64,000 bases of DNA from HRBIN16 sp049969495 (GTDB lineage: Bacteria; Armatimonadota; HRBIN16), in the NCBI GenBank assembly GCA_049969495.1, contig JBMFOT010000008.1:1-64000 (forward strand), read 5' to 3'. Under the pieces are notes generated by a model. It saw only the letters and a program-made list of their open reading frames with translations, did not search any database and was not told where the DNA came from. The position numbers and the translations under genes were made by a program. This document shows, piece by piece, positions 33,749-42,407 of the stretch. The stretch's first letter is position 1; the number at the start of each line of letters is the position of its first letter.

Positions 33749-34681
33749 TCAACTTTTTAACAGGTGCGCGGCACGATGTACGTCCTCGGCAGTATGCACC
33801 GCCAGCGTCTGTGCCTCGGCAACCGTTCTCCGTATCAGCCCACTCAGCACATCGCCGGGGCCCAACTCCGCGAATAACCGCGCTCCCATTTCCCACATCC
33901 GGCGCACGCTTTCCTCCCAGCGCACCGAATGGAGCAGCTGCTCGGTGAGCAGAGCCACAAAGTCGGTCTCCGTCCCCAGCACGTCCGCTGTGCGATTCGA
34001 CACCACCCGCACCTTCGACGGGTGAAACCTCACTTCTTGCAGCGTCTGACGAAACCGCTCGGCGGCAGGCTGCATCAACGGCGAGTGGAACCCTCCGCTG
34101 ACGCGCAGGGGAATTACTCGTTTTGCCCCTTTCGCCCTGCACAGCTCGGCCGCCCGGGCAACGGCATCCGCCTCGCCTGAAATCACCACCTGCCCCGGGC
34201 AGTTGTAATTTGCCACGCACACCACTCCGGCAGACGATGCCTCTGCGCACGCCGCTTCCACCGCCTGCGCGTCTAGACCCAGCACCGCCGCCATCGTGCC
34301 CTGCGACCGCTCTGCAGCCGCTTGCATCGCCTCGGCGCGTGCCCGCACTAGCTTCAGTCCATCCTGCCACTCCAGTACGCCCGCCGCCACCAGCGCTGCG
34401 TATTCGCCCACGCTGTGCCCCGCCACGCAGACGGGGTGCAGCTCCACCTGTTCGCTCAGGGCGTACCATGTCGCCACGCTTGTCACGAACAGCGCCGGTT
34501 GAGCATGAACCGTCTGGCGTAGCTCCTCCTCGTCTCCCTCAAAGCACAATGCGCTCAGACGATAGCCCAGTAACTCATCCGCCTCCTCATAAACCTTCCG
34601 TGCCGATGCAAACGCTTCGGCAATCTCTTTGCCCATGCCCGGCGCCTGCGAACCCTGTCCTGGAAATACCAGCGCGTACAT
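33749..34681 (-). CDS. fabD: Malonyl-CoA:ACP transacylase
   Basis: Loads malonate from CoA onto ACP. The acyl-enzyme nucleophile is Ser90 in GHSVGE, with the N-terminal FPGQGSQ (6-12) and GGFHSPLM (His partner, about 205). 310 residues, normal length. It lies between fabH and fabG on the minus strand, 10 bases after the fabH stop. Confidence 0.97.
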   Translation of the reverse strand: MYALVFPGQGSQAPGMGKEIAEAFASARKVYEEADELLGYRLSALCFEGDEEELRQTVHAQPALFVTSVATWYALSEQVELHPVCVAGHSVGEYAALVAAGVLEWQDGLKLVRARAEAMQAAAERSQGTMAAVLGLDAQAVEAACAEASSAGVVCVANYNCPGQVVISGEADAVARAAELCRAKGAKRVIPLRVSGGFHSPLMQPAAERFRQTLQEVRFHPSKVRVVSNRTADVLGTETDFVALLTEQLLHSVRWEESVRRMWEMGARLFAELGPGDVLSGLIRRTVAEAQTLAVHTAEDVHRAAHLLKS

Positions 34682-34691
34682 CGTTGCCTCC

Positions 34692-35687
34692 CTAATACAC
34701 CCACCGTAGCACGCAGGCTCCCCACGTCAAACCCGCGCCGAACCCCACCACTACCGCCACATCGCCCTTCTTCAGTTGTCCCTGCGCCCACGCTTCGTAA
34801 AGCGCGATGGGTATCGACGCCGCCGAGGTGTTGCCGTAGCGGTCTACGTTGACGAACACCCGTTCCATCGGCAGGTTCAGCCGTTCCGCCGCCGCCTGAA
34901 TGATGCGGATGTTCGCCTGATGTGGAATGAAGAGGTTCACCTCTTCGGGAGGGATACCTGCTTTCTGCAGAGCCTGTACCGCCACCTCGCCCATGATGGT
35001 CACCGCGAACTTGAACACCTCGCGCCCACGCATGTGGATGGTATGCCGCTTCCGCGCAATCACTTCGGGACTGAGCGGTTCGCGCGTGCCACCTGCGGGC
35101 ACGTTAAGCAAGGGCGCGCCTGTACCATCCGCACCCAGCACGCCCGAAAGCACGCCGTAAGGTTCCTCGACAGGAGCCAGCACCACCGCGCCCGCGCCGT
35201 CGCCAAAAAGCACGCAGGTAGCACGGTCCTCCCAGTTCACCTGACGCGACAGGATGTCCGCGCCGATCACCAGCACACAGCGATATGCCCCTGTTTCCAC
35301 AGCCTGCGCTGCTATCCACAGCGCGTACACAAAGCCCGAGCAGACCGCGTTCAGGTCAAACGCCGCCGCTTTTGTCGCTCCGATTTTCGCCTGCACCAAA
35401 CAGGCGGTAGAGGGCCAGGGCATGTCGGGCGTGGCGGTAGCAACCACAATCAGGTCTACCTCTTCTGCGCTCTTGCCCGCGTTTTGCAGTGCCTGATGCG
35501 CCGCCTGCGCGGCGAGGTCGGAGGTGGCAATGTGTGCAGGAGCAACGCGCCGCTCGCGAATGCCGGTGCGGGTGACTATCCATTCATCGGTGGTATCGAT
35601 GCGCTGTTCCAGGTCGTGATTGGTGATGACCTTTTCGGGAATGCCGACGCCTACCCCGATGATACCCGCACGCACGTTACTGCGCAT
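34692..35687 (-). CDS. fabH: 3-oxoacyl-[acyl-carrier-protein] synthase III
   Basis: Starter condensing enzyme: acyl-CoA plus malonyl-ACP. Cys116 (LNAVCSGF), His in IPHQANIRI and Asn in RYGNTSAASIP make the Cys-His-Asn triad. 331 residues from ATG 35687 (MRSNVRAGIIGVG), which overlaps the plsX stop by 11 bases; the frame is open upstream but only as plsX antiphase sequence. Confidence 0.97.
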   Translation of the reverse strand: MRSNVRAGIIGVGVGIPEKVITNHDLEQRIDTTDEWIVTRTGIRERRVAPAHIATSDLAAQAAHQALQNAGKSAEEVDLIVVATATPDMPWPSTACLVQAKIGATKAAAFDLNAVCSGFVYALWIAAQAVETGAYRCVLVIGADILSRQVNWEDRATCVLFGDGAGAVVLAPVEEPYGVLSGVLGADGTGAPLLNVPAGGTREPLSPEVIARKRHTIHMRGREVFKFAVTIMGEVAVQALQKAGIPPEEVNLFIPHQANIRIIQAAAERLNLPMERVFVNVDRYGNTSAASIPIALYEAWAQGQLKKGDVAVVVGFGAGLTWGACVLRWVY

Positions 35688-36744
35688 CGGCTTCGTTCTC
35701 CTGCAGGAGGAAGGGTAGGGTGCTGAGCAGGGCGGTTTGCTGAAGCATTGCGCTTTCGATGCGCTCCGCCATCCGCTCCTGTACAGAACGTACGGTAAGG
35801 CGTACTCCGTTAGCGATTGCGCTGGCGTGAGACCGTCCATGCCCGATAACGCACACGCCACGCACGCCCAGCAGATGTGCGCCGCCGTACTGAGCGTAAT
35901 CGGTGCGCTGTTTGAGGCGACGAATCACGCCCTTCATCAAACCCAGTGGTATCACCAGCAACGGATTACGCCGCACCTCCTCTTCAATCAGGCTCACCAT
36001 AAAGCTGGCGGTTCCTTCGCCGATTTTGAGCGCAACGTTGCCTACGAACCCGTCGCATACCACCACATCCGCCTTGCCTTCAAAGACATCCTTGCCCTCA
36101 ATATTGCCGACGAAGGGCAACCCGCTCTGGTGCAGTAGCTTATGCGCCAGCTTCACCACCTGATTGCCCTTACCCTCTTCTTCCCCGTTGCTGAGCAGCC
36201 CTACCGCTGGGTTGGGAATGTTCAGGATAACTTGTGCGTATACCGACCCCATGATGGCGAACTCCAACAGGTGCGAAGGGTCACAATCCACGTTGGCGCC
36301 CGCATCGATCAGCACGAAACGCCCTTTTTTGCTGGGTATCGCCGCGGCGATGGCGGGGCGGTCGATGCCAGGAATGCGACCAATCTGCAAGGCGGCCACC
36401 GCCATCGCGGCACCGCTGTTGCCTGCGGAGAAGAAAGCATCCGCTTCGCCATCCTGCACCATCTGGGCACACACCACGATAGAGGCATCCCGCTTGCGCC
36501 GAATGCCCTGCACAGGGCTTTCACCCATCTCGATGACCTGCGAGGCGTGGCGAAAGTGTACGTTGGAGGGCACGGAGGCTCCCCGCAATTCGGCAGTGAT
36601 GCGCTCCCGGTCGCCCACCAGCGTGATGTCTACAAAGGGCATCTCGGAGGCGACAGTCAAACATCCCCGAATCACTTCTTGCGGGGCATAATCGCCCCCC
36701 ATGGCGTCTACAGCGACTCGTATGGCTGAGTTAGCAAGAGCCAT
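35677..36744 (-). CDS. plsX: Phosphate acyltransferase
   Basis: Makes acyl-phosphate from acyl-ACP for phospholipid synthesis with PlsY. The N-terminal VAVDAMGGDYAP, FFSAGNSGAAMA and DAGANVDC, and the C-terminal GGAHLLGVRGVCVIGHGRS, are diagnostic. ATG 36744 (MALANSAIRVAVDAMGG) is chosen over GTG 36750. It sits 11 bases after rpmF, the almost universal rpmF-plsX order. Confidence 0.97.
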   Translation of the reverse strand: MALANSAIRVAVDAMGGDYAPQEVIRGCLTVASEMPFVDITLVGDRERITAELRGASVPSNVHFRHASQVIEMGESPVQGIRRKRDASIVVCAQMVQDGEADAFFSAGNSGAAMAVAALQIGRIPGIDRPAIAAAIPSKKGRFVLIDAGANVDCDPSHLLEFAIMGSVYAQVILNIPNPAVGLLSNGEEEGKGNQVVKLAHKLLHQSGLPFVGNIEGKDVFEGKADVVVCDGFVGNVALKIGEGTASFMVSLIEEEVRRNPLLVIPLGLMKGVIRRLKQRTDYAQYGGAHLLGVRGVCVIGHGRSHASAIANGVRLTVRSVQERMAERIESAMLQQTALLSTLPFLLQENEADAQ

Positions 36745-36755
36745 CGGCACCGCGA

Positions 36756-36974
36756 CTATCTCTCGCGCCGACGCTTCTGCTTAATCAGCACCGCTTGTCG
36801 CCCCTTGTAGTAACCGCAAACGGGGCAAGCGGTGTGCGACAGATGCGCGCCGGGGCAATCAGGATTGTTCGTTGGGCATCGCCCAATCTTGACCACCGTT
36901 GCGGCGTTCAGGATATAGTGGGTGCGCCGCTTTGCTGTTCGCGCATGGGAATGTCGTCTCTTTGGTAAAGCCAC
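36756..36974 (-). CDS. rpmF: 50S ribosomal protein L32
   Basis: 72 residues starting MALPKRRHSHARTAKRRTHY. The C-terminal half has cysteines at 33, 40, 50 and 53 (ending ACPVCGYYKGRQ), consistent with a zinc ribbon whose first knuckle is widened (CPTNNPDC instead of CxxC). It is slightly longer than typical L32, with a basic tail KQKRRRER. Confidence 0.95.
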   Translation of the reverse strand: MALPKRRHSHARTAKRRTHYILNAATVVKIGRCPTNNPDCPGAHLSHTACPVCGYYKGRQAVLIKQKRRRER

Positions 36975-37009
36975 TGTTTCACCTCTTTCCGAGTAAAAAT
37001 TGCCGATAT

Positions 37010-37015
37010 ATTATA
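37010..37015 (-). promoter_or_regulatory. Possible -10 element for rpmF-plsX-fab
   Basis: A perfect TATAAT on the minus strand about 36 bases before rpmF, inside the 113-base gap to yceD. No good -35 is visible at 16-18 bases, so it may be a weak or activator-dependent promoter. Confidence 0.35.
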
Positions 37016-37087
37016 TCACGAGTCCGCAGCCATTTGGGCTGTAGTGCAGAAGATGATGCTACCCTCCAGTCAGTCAGCAAGTCCGCC

Positions 37088-37618
37088 TCACTCTCTCCTT
37101 GCAAGAAGCTGTGCCAGTGCAGCGAAGGCGGGATGACCTACCGGTCGTTCGCAAGAGCACTCGCCTTCGTTCAGGTCTGCTCCGCAGGTCGGACACAGCC
37201 CCTTGCACTCCTCATCATGCAGCGGTTTGATGGGCAGAGAAACCAGCAACATCTGCCGTATCAGCTCCGTCAGGTCCAGGATGTTGTCCTCTAGAAAGAG
37301 CGTATCACCCTCTTCCGGCACGATGGTGACCTGCGGATGCTCGAACGGGCGAGCCGCAATAGCACGCAACTCTACCTGCTCTTCCACCTCGCAGAGCAGC
37401 GGCATCTCGAAAAGGCGCAAACACCGACTGCACTCCAGCTCCACGCTGGTATGCAACAGTCCGCGCACCAGCAGCAGGTCGCCAGTGTTGGTAAAGCGCA
37501 GATTACCCTGAATTGGAGCTAGCACCCGTACGTCCTCAATGGAGCTTGCCGGCTCATCCACCCTGTAGGATATCTGCTTGCCAACGTGCTGGGCGATCTC
37601 GGTTAAATCCAGTCTCAT
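37088..37618 (-). CDS. yceD: YceD/DUF177 family protein
   Basis: 176 residues. The family is found almost always directly before rpmF, as here, and is linked to 23S rRNA metabolism in plants and bacteria. Visible features: LECSRCLRLFEMPL (about 81-94), an acidic middle (LFLEDNILDLTELIRQMLLVSLP) and the C-terminal CKGLCPTCGADLNEGECSC. That segment has C-x4-C-x2-C spacing, is probably metal-binding, and is typical of this family. Confidence 0.9.
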   Translation of the reverse strand: MRLDLTEIAQHVGKQISYRVDEPASSIEDVRVLAPIQGNLRFTNTGDLLLVRGLLHTSVELECSRCLRLFEMPLLCEVEEQVELRAIAARPFEHPQVTIVPEEGDTLFLEDNILDLTELIRQMLLVSLPIKPLHDEECKGLCPTCGADLNEGECSCERPVGHPAFAALAQLLARRE

Positions 37619-37647
37619 GGGGAACTCCCCCTCTCTATGACGATGTG

Positions 37648-38793
37648 TTATCTTCGCAGTCCATCCGCCAGCTTGCGTGTCTCCTCGGCGATCACGCGCT
37701 CCTCATCGGTTGGCACGACATATACTTTGACTTGCGAGCGGGGCGTGCTGATACACCTTTCTCCTGTGCCCTCGCGGTTGGCGGTTTCGTCTATCTCCAC
37801 TCCCAGGTATTCCAGCGAGGCGCATACCTTACTGCGCACTGCCGAGCTGTTCTCGCCGATACCTGCCGTGAAGGCAATAGCGTGGACGCCGTTCATCGCG
37901 GCGGCGTACGCCCCGATATATTTGATTATCCGATAACAGAATACCTCAAAAGCGACCTGCGCTTTACTATCTCCGGCGGCGGCTCGTGCTTCCACGTCAC
38001 GCATGTCAGACACCCCAGCCAGCGCAAGCAATCCGCCCTCCTTGTTAATCAGGCGGTCTACCCGGTCGGCGTCCCAGCCGAGGGTGCGCTGCAGGTGCAG
38101 GATGATCGCCGGGTCGATATCGCCGGAGCGGGTCCCCATCACCAGTCCCTCGGCGGGTGTCATGCCCATGCTGGTATCCACGCTTTTGCCGTCCAGCACC
38201 GCGGTGATACTGCTGCCGTTGCCCAGATGACAGCATATCACCTTGCTGGGAGTCTGCAGTGCGTTTTGCTGTTTTAACAGCTCGTTCACCCGTTCCGAGA
38301 CGTAGCGATGCGACGTGCCGTGGAAGCCGTATCGGCGGATGCCGTATTTTTCGCGCAGTTCGTAGGGTAGGGCGTATAGGTAGGCATGTTTCGGCAGGGT
38401 GTGGTGGAAAGCGGTGTCGAACACTGCTACCTGTATCGCCTGAGGCGCCATCTGCATGCAAGCGCGGATGCCCAGCAGGTTCGGCGGATTGTGCAGAGGC
38501 GCAAGCGTCGCACAGGCTTCCACCGCCTCGATCACTTCCGGGGTAATAACCACCGAGTCGGTAAACTTTTCACCGCCGTGTACTACGCGGTGTCCGATGG
38601 CATGTATTTCCTCTATCGGCAAGCCGTTTTCCATCTCGCGGAGCCGCGCGAACATCTGCTGCACCGCCACCGTGTGATTAGGGGTTTGCTCGCTGCCGAT
38701 CCGTTCTATCAATCCTCGCGCACGCTCCTGCGAATCACTAAAGAGCCGGTATTTCACCGAAGAGCTACCGCAGTTCACTACCAGTATATTCAC
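37648..38793 (-). CDS. ackA: Acetate kinase
   Basis: Interconverts acetyl phosphate plus ADP with acetate plus ATP. ASKHA-fold signatures: NILVVNCGSSSVKY at the N-terminus, GHRVVHGGEKF (about 67-77), FDTAFHHTLP, RYGFHGTSHRYV, HLGNGSSI and FTAGIGENSS. 381 residues, slightly shorter than the usual 395-400. The usual partner pta is not adjacent; downstream lies yceD, upstream the remnant at 38868-39017. Confidence 0.97.
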   Translation of the reverse strand: MNILVVNCGSSSVKYRLFSDSQERARGLIERIGSEQTPNHTVAVQQMFARLREMENGLPIEEIHAIGHRVVHGGEKFTDSVVITPEVIEAVEACATLAPLHNPPNLLGIRACMQMAPQAIQVAVFDTAFHHTLPKHAYLYALPYELREKYGIRRYGFHGTSHRYVSERVNELLKQQNALQTPSKVICCHLGNGSSITAVLDGKSVDTSMGMTPAEGLVMGTRSGDIDPAIILHLQRTLGWDADRVDRLINKEGGLLALAGVSDMRDVEARAAAGDSKAQVAFEVFCYRIIKYIGAYAAAMNGVHAIAFTAGIGENSSAVRSKVCASLEYLGVEIDETANREGTGERCISTPRSQVKVYVVPTDEERVIAEETRKLADGLRR

Positions 38794-38867
38794 CGAATGT
38801 GCCTCCGGTTATCCGTCTTGGTTCGCTTCCAGCCGGTTGTGTGCCTACTGGTATATTTGTAGCGAGA

Positions 38868-39017
38868 AGGGGTATTCTCCTGCAACTGGACAAGGTGCTG
38901 CCCGACCGCCGTGTGCTGGATGCCGTCGTGTTCGAAGTGTTGGGGCTGAGCGCGTAGAAGCCGTTGGCGGTCTATCGCGCGGTGGTGAATCTGGTGAAGG
39001 CGCGGAGCGTGGGGTAG
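38868..39017 (+). pseudogene. Remnant of the C-terminus of a type IIG restriction-modification methylase
   Basis: In the 279-base gap between two minus-strand genes one plus frame reads LQLDKVLPDRRVLDAVVFEV then LGLSA, a TAG, then KPLAVYRAVVNLVKARSVG and a stop. This closely resembles the conserved C-terminal tail of large Eco57I-type/type IIG methylases (LPDRRALDAVVFDALGL...VYxAVxxLVxxRLxKA). An in-frame stop replaces the expected EEERE stretch. There is no start codon or upstream part, so it is a decayed fragment. The assignment is from memory of the family pattern. Confidence 0.5.
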
Positions 39018-39072
39018 GCAGGCATCGGGATGTGCTTGCCTGCACTACGGTGCGCACCAGTTCCCTTCATCT

Positions 39073-39600
39073 CTACCCCCGCCCCGTTCCCGCCGGTACA
39101 CGCTCCTCCTCGCGCAGGGATTCTTCCAGCGTCTCCTTGCCTCGCTGGATGGTTCCTATCGCCTTCGCCAGCACCGCTTCGAGGTTGTTCAGCACGTCGC
39201 GCGCGTATTCGTCTGCACCTCGCCGAATCTGTCGGGCGTCTTCGCGTGCGCTGGTGACGATATGCTGTGCCTGCTCTTTCGCCATCATCACGATTTCGCT
39301 CTGGTCTACCATGCGCTGTGCCTGCAGGCGTGCTTCTTCCAGAATACGCGCTGCCTCCGCCTTGCTCTCCTCGATGATATGGTTTGCCTCATCGCGGGCG
39401 GATTCGAGGATGCGGTCGCGCTCGCGGGTGACGCTACTGGCACGCTTGACATCTTCCGGCAATGACGCCCGAATGCGATTCACCAGCACAAAAAACTCAT
39501 CGTGGTCCAGCCCGACTGTGAGCTTCAGCAAGGCAATGTACTTTGTGTTCTCTACGAGTTCTTCTAACTGTTTGAGAAGCTGCAAGATTTCTATGGTCAT
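39073..39600 (-). CDS. Coiled-coil protein, DivIVA/ATP-synthase-b-like
   Basis: 175 residues, almost wholly alpha-helical. N-terminal ILQLLKQLEELVENTKYIAL followed by FFVLVNRIRASLPEDVKRA, then a long charged heptad region (about 60-150: ILESARDEANHIIEESKAEA and so on). No transmembrane helix, so it is not the F0 b subunit itself. Proteins of this type are often found beside coaD in Firmicutes-like orders and may be DivIVA-like positioning factors. Its ATG overlaps the coaD stop (TGATG). The exact function is unknown. Confidence 0.7.
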   Translation of the reverse strand: MTIEILQLLKQLEELVENTKYIALLKLTVGLDHDEFFVLVNRIRASLPEDVKRASSVTRERDRILESARDEANHIIEESKAEAARILEEARLQAQRMVDQSEIVMMAKEQAQHIVTSAREDARQIRRGADEYARDVLNNLEAVLAKAIGTIQRGKETLEESLREEERVPAGTGRG

Positions 39601-40118
39601 CACCCCCTGTTTGTTTCCCTGTTCGGTACCGCCCTACCCAGCTTTCGGTACAGATATGGCTCCACCGCTTTGGGCACCAGCCCCTGCACACTGCCTCCCA
39701 GCCGTGCAATCTCTTTGACTATGCTGGAGGACAGGAAGACGTATTCGGAATTGGTCATCATGAAAATGGTCTCGATCTGCGGGCACAGGCGCCGGTTGGT
39801 CAATGCCATCTGCAGTTCATAGTCGAAATCGCTCACCGCACGCAGTCCCTTCACAATCACCTGCGCCCCGCGCTTCATGGCGAAATCGACCAGAAGCCCT
39901 TCAAAGCTCTCCACCTGCACGTTAGGCAACGAGGCGCAAACTTCCTGCAAGATGGCGATGCGTTCCTCTACCGTAAACAGAGGCTGTTTGGCAGGGTTGG
40001 GCGCGACCGCAACAATGAGCTTTTCGAACAGGCGCGACGCCCGCACAATGATATCGTAATGCCCACTGGTAACGGGGTCAAACGACCCCGGATAGATGGC
40101 TATTCGGCACTCTGTCAT
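39600..40118 (-). CDS. coaD: Phosphopantetheine adenylyltransferase
   Basis: Transfers AMP from ATP to 4'-phosphopantetheine to form dephospho-CoA, the penultimate CoA step. The nucleotidyltransferase signature YPGSFDPVTSGHYDI (T/HxGH at 17-20), VKGLRAVSDFDYELQMALTN and the C-terminal SSSIVKEIARLGG are diagnostic. 172 residues. Starts two bases after recG; the rsmD gene that often sits between them is absent. Confidence 0.97.
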   Translation of the reverse strand: MTECRIAIYPGSFDPVTSGHYDIIVRASRLFEKLIVAVAPNPAKQPLFTVEERIAILQEVCASLPNVQVESFEGLLVDFAMKRGAQVIVKGLRAVSDFDYELQMALTNRRLCPQIETIFMMTNSEYVFLSSSIVKEIARLGGSVQGLVPKAVEPYLYRKLGRAVPNRETNRG

Positions 40119-40119
40119 C

Positions 40120-42267
40120 TCAACTCACCGTTGCCAGCACCGCTCGCGGCATGTTGCGTTGCATCGCGCTTTGCAGCAGGCGGTGCTGGGGTTGTTTCAG
40201 CTCGGGGTCGGCGCGCACGGTGTTAAACGCTTCCTGTCGTGCCAGCTCCAGCAGTTCGGCATCGCGCAAGATGTCCGCCACGCGCAGGGAGGGCACGCCG
40301 CTCTGGCGGGTGCCGTAAATCTCCCCCGGTCCGCGCAGGCGCAGGTCCTCTTCCGCGATGACGAAGCCGTCGTTCGTGCGCACCAGCACGTCCAGCCGAC
40401 GATTGGCATCCTCGCCGTTGGAGTCGCTGATCAGGATACAGTAGGACTGATGCGCCCCGCGCCCCACACGCCCGCGCAGCTGGTGCAGTTGCGCCAGCCC
40501 AAACCGCTCCGCATCCTCAATTACCATCACCGAGGCGTTGGGCACGTCCACGCCCACCTCGATCACGGTGGTGGAGACCAGAATATCTATCTCGCCCGCG
40601 CGGAACCGCTCCATGATTTCCTCTTTCTCCATCGGTTTCATCTGCCCGTGCAACAACCCCACGCGCAGTTCGGGAAACACCTCTTCCTGCAGATGCTTTG
40701 CCAGCTCTTCCGCCGCCTTTACCTGCATCTTTTCGGACTCGGTGATGAGTGGGCAGACGATGTACGCCTGTTGCCCTTGCTGAACCAGTTTGCGCACCGC
40801 TTCGTACACCTGCGCGCGCTGGTGGGCACGCTTGCGGTGCGTCTTCACCGGTCTGCGCCCGGGCGGCAATTCGTCGATGATAGAGAGGTCCAGGTCACCA
40901 TACAGGGTCATGGTGAGCGTGCGCGGGATGGGCGTGGCGGTCATCACCAGCACATCGGGGTTCTCGCCCTTTTCGCGCAGAGCGGCGCGCTGCAGCACGC
41001 CGAAGCGATGCTGCTCGTCGATAATCACCAACCCCAGCTTGCGAAACTCGATGCCTTCCTGAATCAGCGCGTGCGTGCCCACCGCCACCTGCGTGATGCC
41101 CGTGGCGATGCGCTCGCGCACCGACTTCTTGCCGCGCTGGGTGAGACTGCCCACCGCCAGGTCCACAATGATGCCCAGCCGACGGAACAGACGTGACAAC
41201 ACGATAAAGTGCTGTTCCGCCAGGATTTCGGTGGGAACCATCACCGCCGCCTGATAGCCGTTCTCCACACACGCCAGTATCGCCGCCGCCGCCACGATGG
41301 TCTTGCCCGACCCTACGTCGCCCTGCAGCAAGCGGTTCATTGGGTAATCCCGTGCCATATCGTTCCAGATTTCCTCGATCACGCGCCGCTGGGCGTTCGT
41401 CAGGTCAAAGGGCACTATCTCGTGCAGCTTGCGCCACAACACGTCCTTATCGATGCGGAAGCGGATACCGGGTGCGCCGATGGTCTCGGCGATTTTGCGC
41501 TGGGCAATGTGCAACTGCAGCAGATAGAACTCTTCGAAAATGAGCCGTCGGCGGGCGCGCTCGAGGTGCTCCATGCTTTCGGGAAAGTGGGCGTTGCGCA
41601 CTGCTTCCGCAAAGGGCATCAGGTTGAGCCGGCGGCGCAGGTCAGGCGGAAGGCAGTCTATCAACGCCGGCTCGTAGGTCTGCAGAGCGTTGTACAGGAT
41701 GCGGCGGATGCGAGATTGCGCCAGCCCTTCGGTCAGCGGATACACCGGCACGATGCGGTGCGCAGCAAGCGGGTCACTCTCTGTCAAAGGCTCCCATTCG
41801 GGCGTCTGCATCTGGTAGTGATAAGGCGCGTTCTGCACCACGCCGTACGCCACGATGTCCTGCCCACGCATCTTCAGAAACTTGTCCTTTAGATAGGGCT
41901 GGTTGAACCAAACCAGCTCCAGCGTGCCTGTGCCGTCGTCGATGATGACTTTGGTAATGGTCATTTTGGGGCGTGGGGAGACATTATCCGCCGCCACGAT
42001 GGTGCCGTGTACGGTTACCGCCTCGCCGGGTACCACCTGCGAGAGGGTACGGAAGTGTGTGCGGTCTTCATAGCGTCGCGGCAGGTGCATCAGCAGATCG
42101 AACACGGTGGTGATGTTCAGCTTGGCGAGTACCTGCGCTAAAGCCTCTCCCACCCCTTTCACAAATCGCACCTCATCGTCCAAGCTCTTCTGGCGCACGA
42201 AGGCATGAGAAACAGCTGCTCGCGGAGAGCCTGTTTTGGCGGGTACCGTACCGTCCATCTGTTCCAT
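40120..42267 (-). CDS. recG: ATP-dependent DNA helicase RecG
   Basis: Branch-migrating superfamily 2 helicase that reverses stalled forks. The N-terminal wedge/OB domain begins with FVKGVGEALAQVLAKLNITT (about 35-54) and GTIVAADNVSPRPKM. Walker A is GDVGSGKT (near residue 320), the DExH box is DEQHRFG, and motifs MTATPIPRTL and RVGRG follow. 715 residues, normal. ATG 42267 or ATG 42255 (MDGTVP) could be the start; the first 30 residues are not conserved. First gene of the long minus-strand block. Confidence 0.96.
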   Translation of the reverse strand: MEQMDGTVPAKTGSPRAAVSHAFVRQKSLDDEVRFVKGVGEALAQVLAKLNITTVFDLLMHLPRRYEDRTHFRTLSQVVPGEAVTVHGTIVAADNVSPRPKMTITKVIIDDGTGTLELVWFNQPYLKDKFLKMRGQDIVAYGVVQNAPYHYQMQTPEWEPLTESDPLAAHRIVPVYPLTEGLAQSRIRRILYNALQTYEPALIDCLPPDLRRRLNLMPFAEAVRNAHFPESMEHLERARRRLIFEEFYLLQLHIAQRKIAETIGAPGIRFRIDKDVLWRKLHEIVPFDLTNAQRRVIEEIWNDMARDYPMNRLLQGDVGSGKTIVAAAAILACVENGYQAAVMVPTEILAEQHFIVLSRLFRRLGIIVDLAVGSLTQRGKKSVRERIATGITQVAVGTHALIQEGIEFRKLGLVIIDEQHRFGVLQRAALREKGENPDVLVMTATPIPRTLTMTLYGDLDLSIIDELPPGRRPVKTHRKRAHQRAQVYEAVRKLVQQGQQAYIVCPLITESEKMQVKAAEELAKHLQEEVFPELRVGLLHGQMKPMEKEEIMERFRAGEIDILVSTTVIEVGVDVPNASVMVIEDAERFGLAQLHQLRGRVGRGAHQSYCILISDSNGEDANRRLDVLVRTNDGFVIAEEDLRLRGPGEIYGTRQSGVPSLRVADILRDAELLELARQEAFNTVRADPELKQPQHRLLQSAMQRNMPRAVLATVS

Positions 42268-42298
42268 CCCTGCTGGTGTTTACGCCCTGCAGGGATAG

Positions 42299-42328
42299 AT
42301 TGTAAACGTTTCAGGGGTAGTTTGTCAA
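42299..42328 (-). promoter_or_regulatory. Promoter for the recG-coaD block
   Basis: Minus strand TTGACA (42328-42323), 18 bases, TACAAT (42304-42299), about 32 bases before the recG start. Its spacer and -10 overlap the LacI/cre-like site. Confidence 0.6.
42300..42313. promoter_or_regulatory. cre/LacI-type operator-like site between recG and the amylase gene
   Basis: TGTAAACGTTTCAG. Its core AAACGTTTC is the same as in the LacI-gene operator GAAACGTTTC at 18821-18842. It fits the catabolite-repression cre consensus (TGWAARCGYTWNCW) at 13 of 14 positions. It lies 22 bases upstream of the amylase -35 and overlaps the recG promoter. Confidence 0.5.
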
Positions 42329-42335
42329 GCGGACG

Positions 42336-42364
42336 TTGACAGGCGCAGAACGGAGGGGTAGAAT
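42336..42364 (+). promoter_or_regulatory. Promoter for the alpha-amylase gene
   Basis: TTGACA (42336-42341), 17 bases, TAGAAT (42359-42364), 44 bases before the ATG. The -35 boxes of this and the divergent recG promoter are 7 bases apart. Confidence 0.7.
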
Positions 42365-42407
42365 TATCTGAGAATACGTATTCCTTCCTGAGCGGGTACA
42401 CAGAGTG

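Noticed and set aside
40096..41196. Plus-strand frame of about 366 codons over recG
   Set aside because: Antisense shadow of conserved helicase motifs; translation rich in His, Gln and Arg with no recognisable domain.
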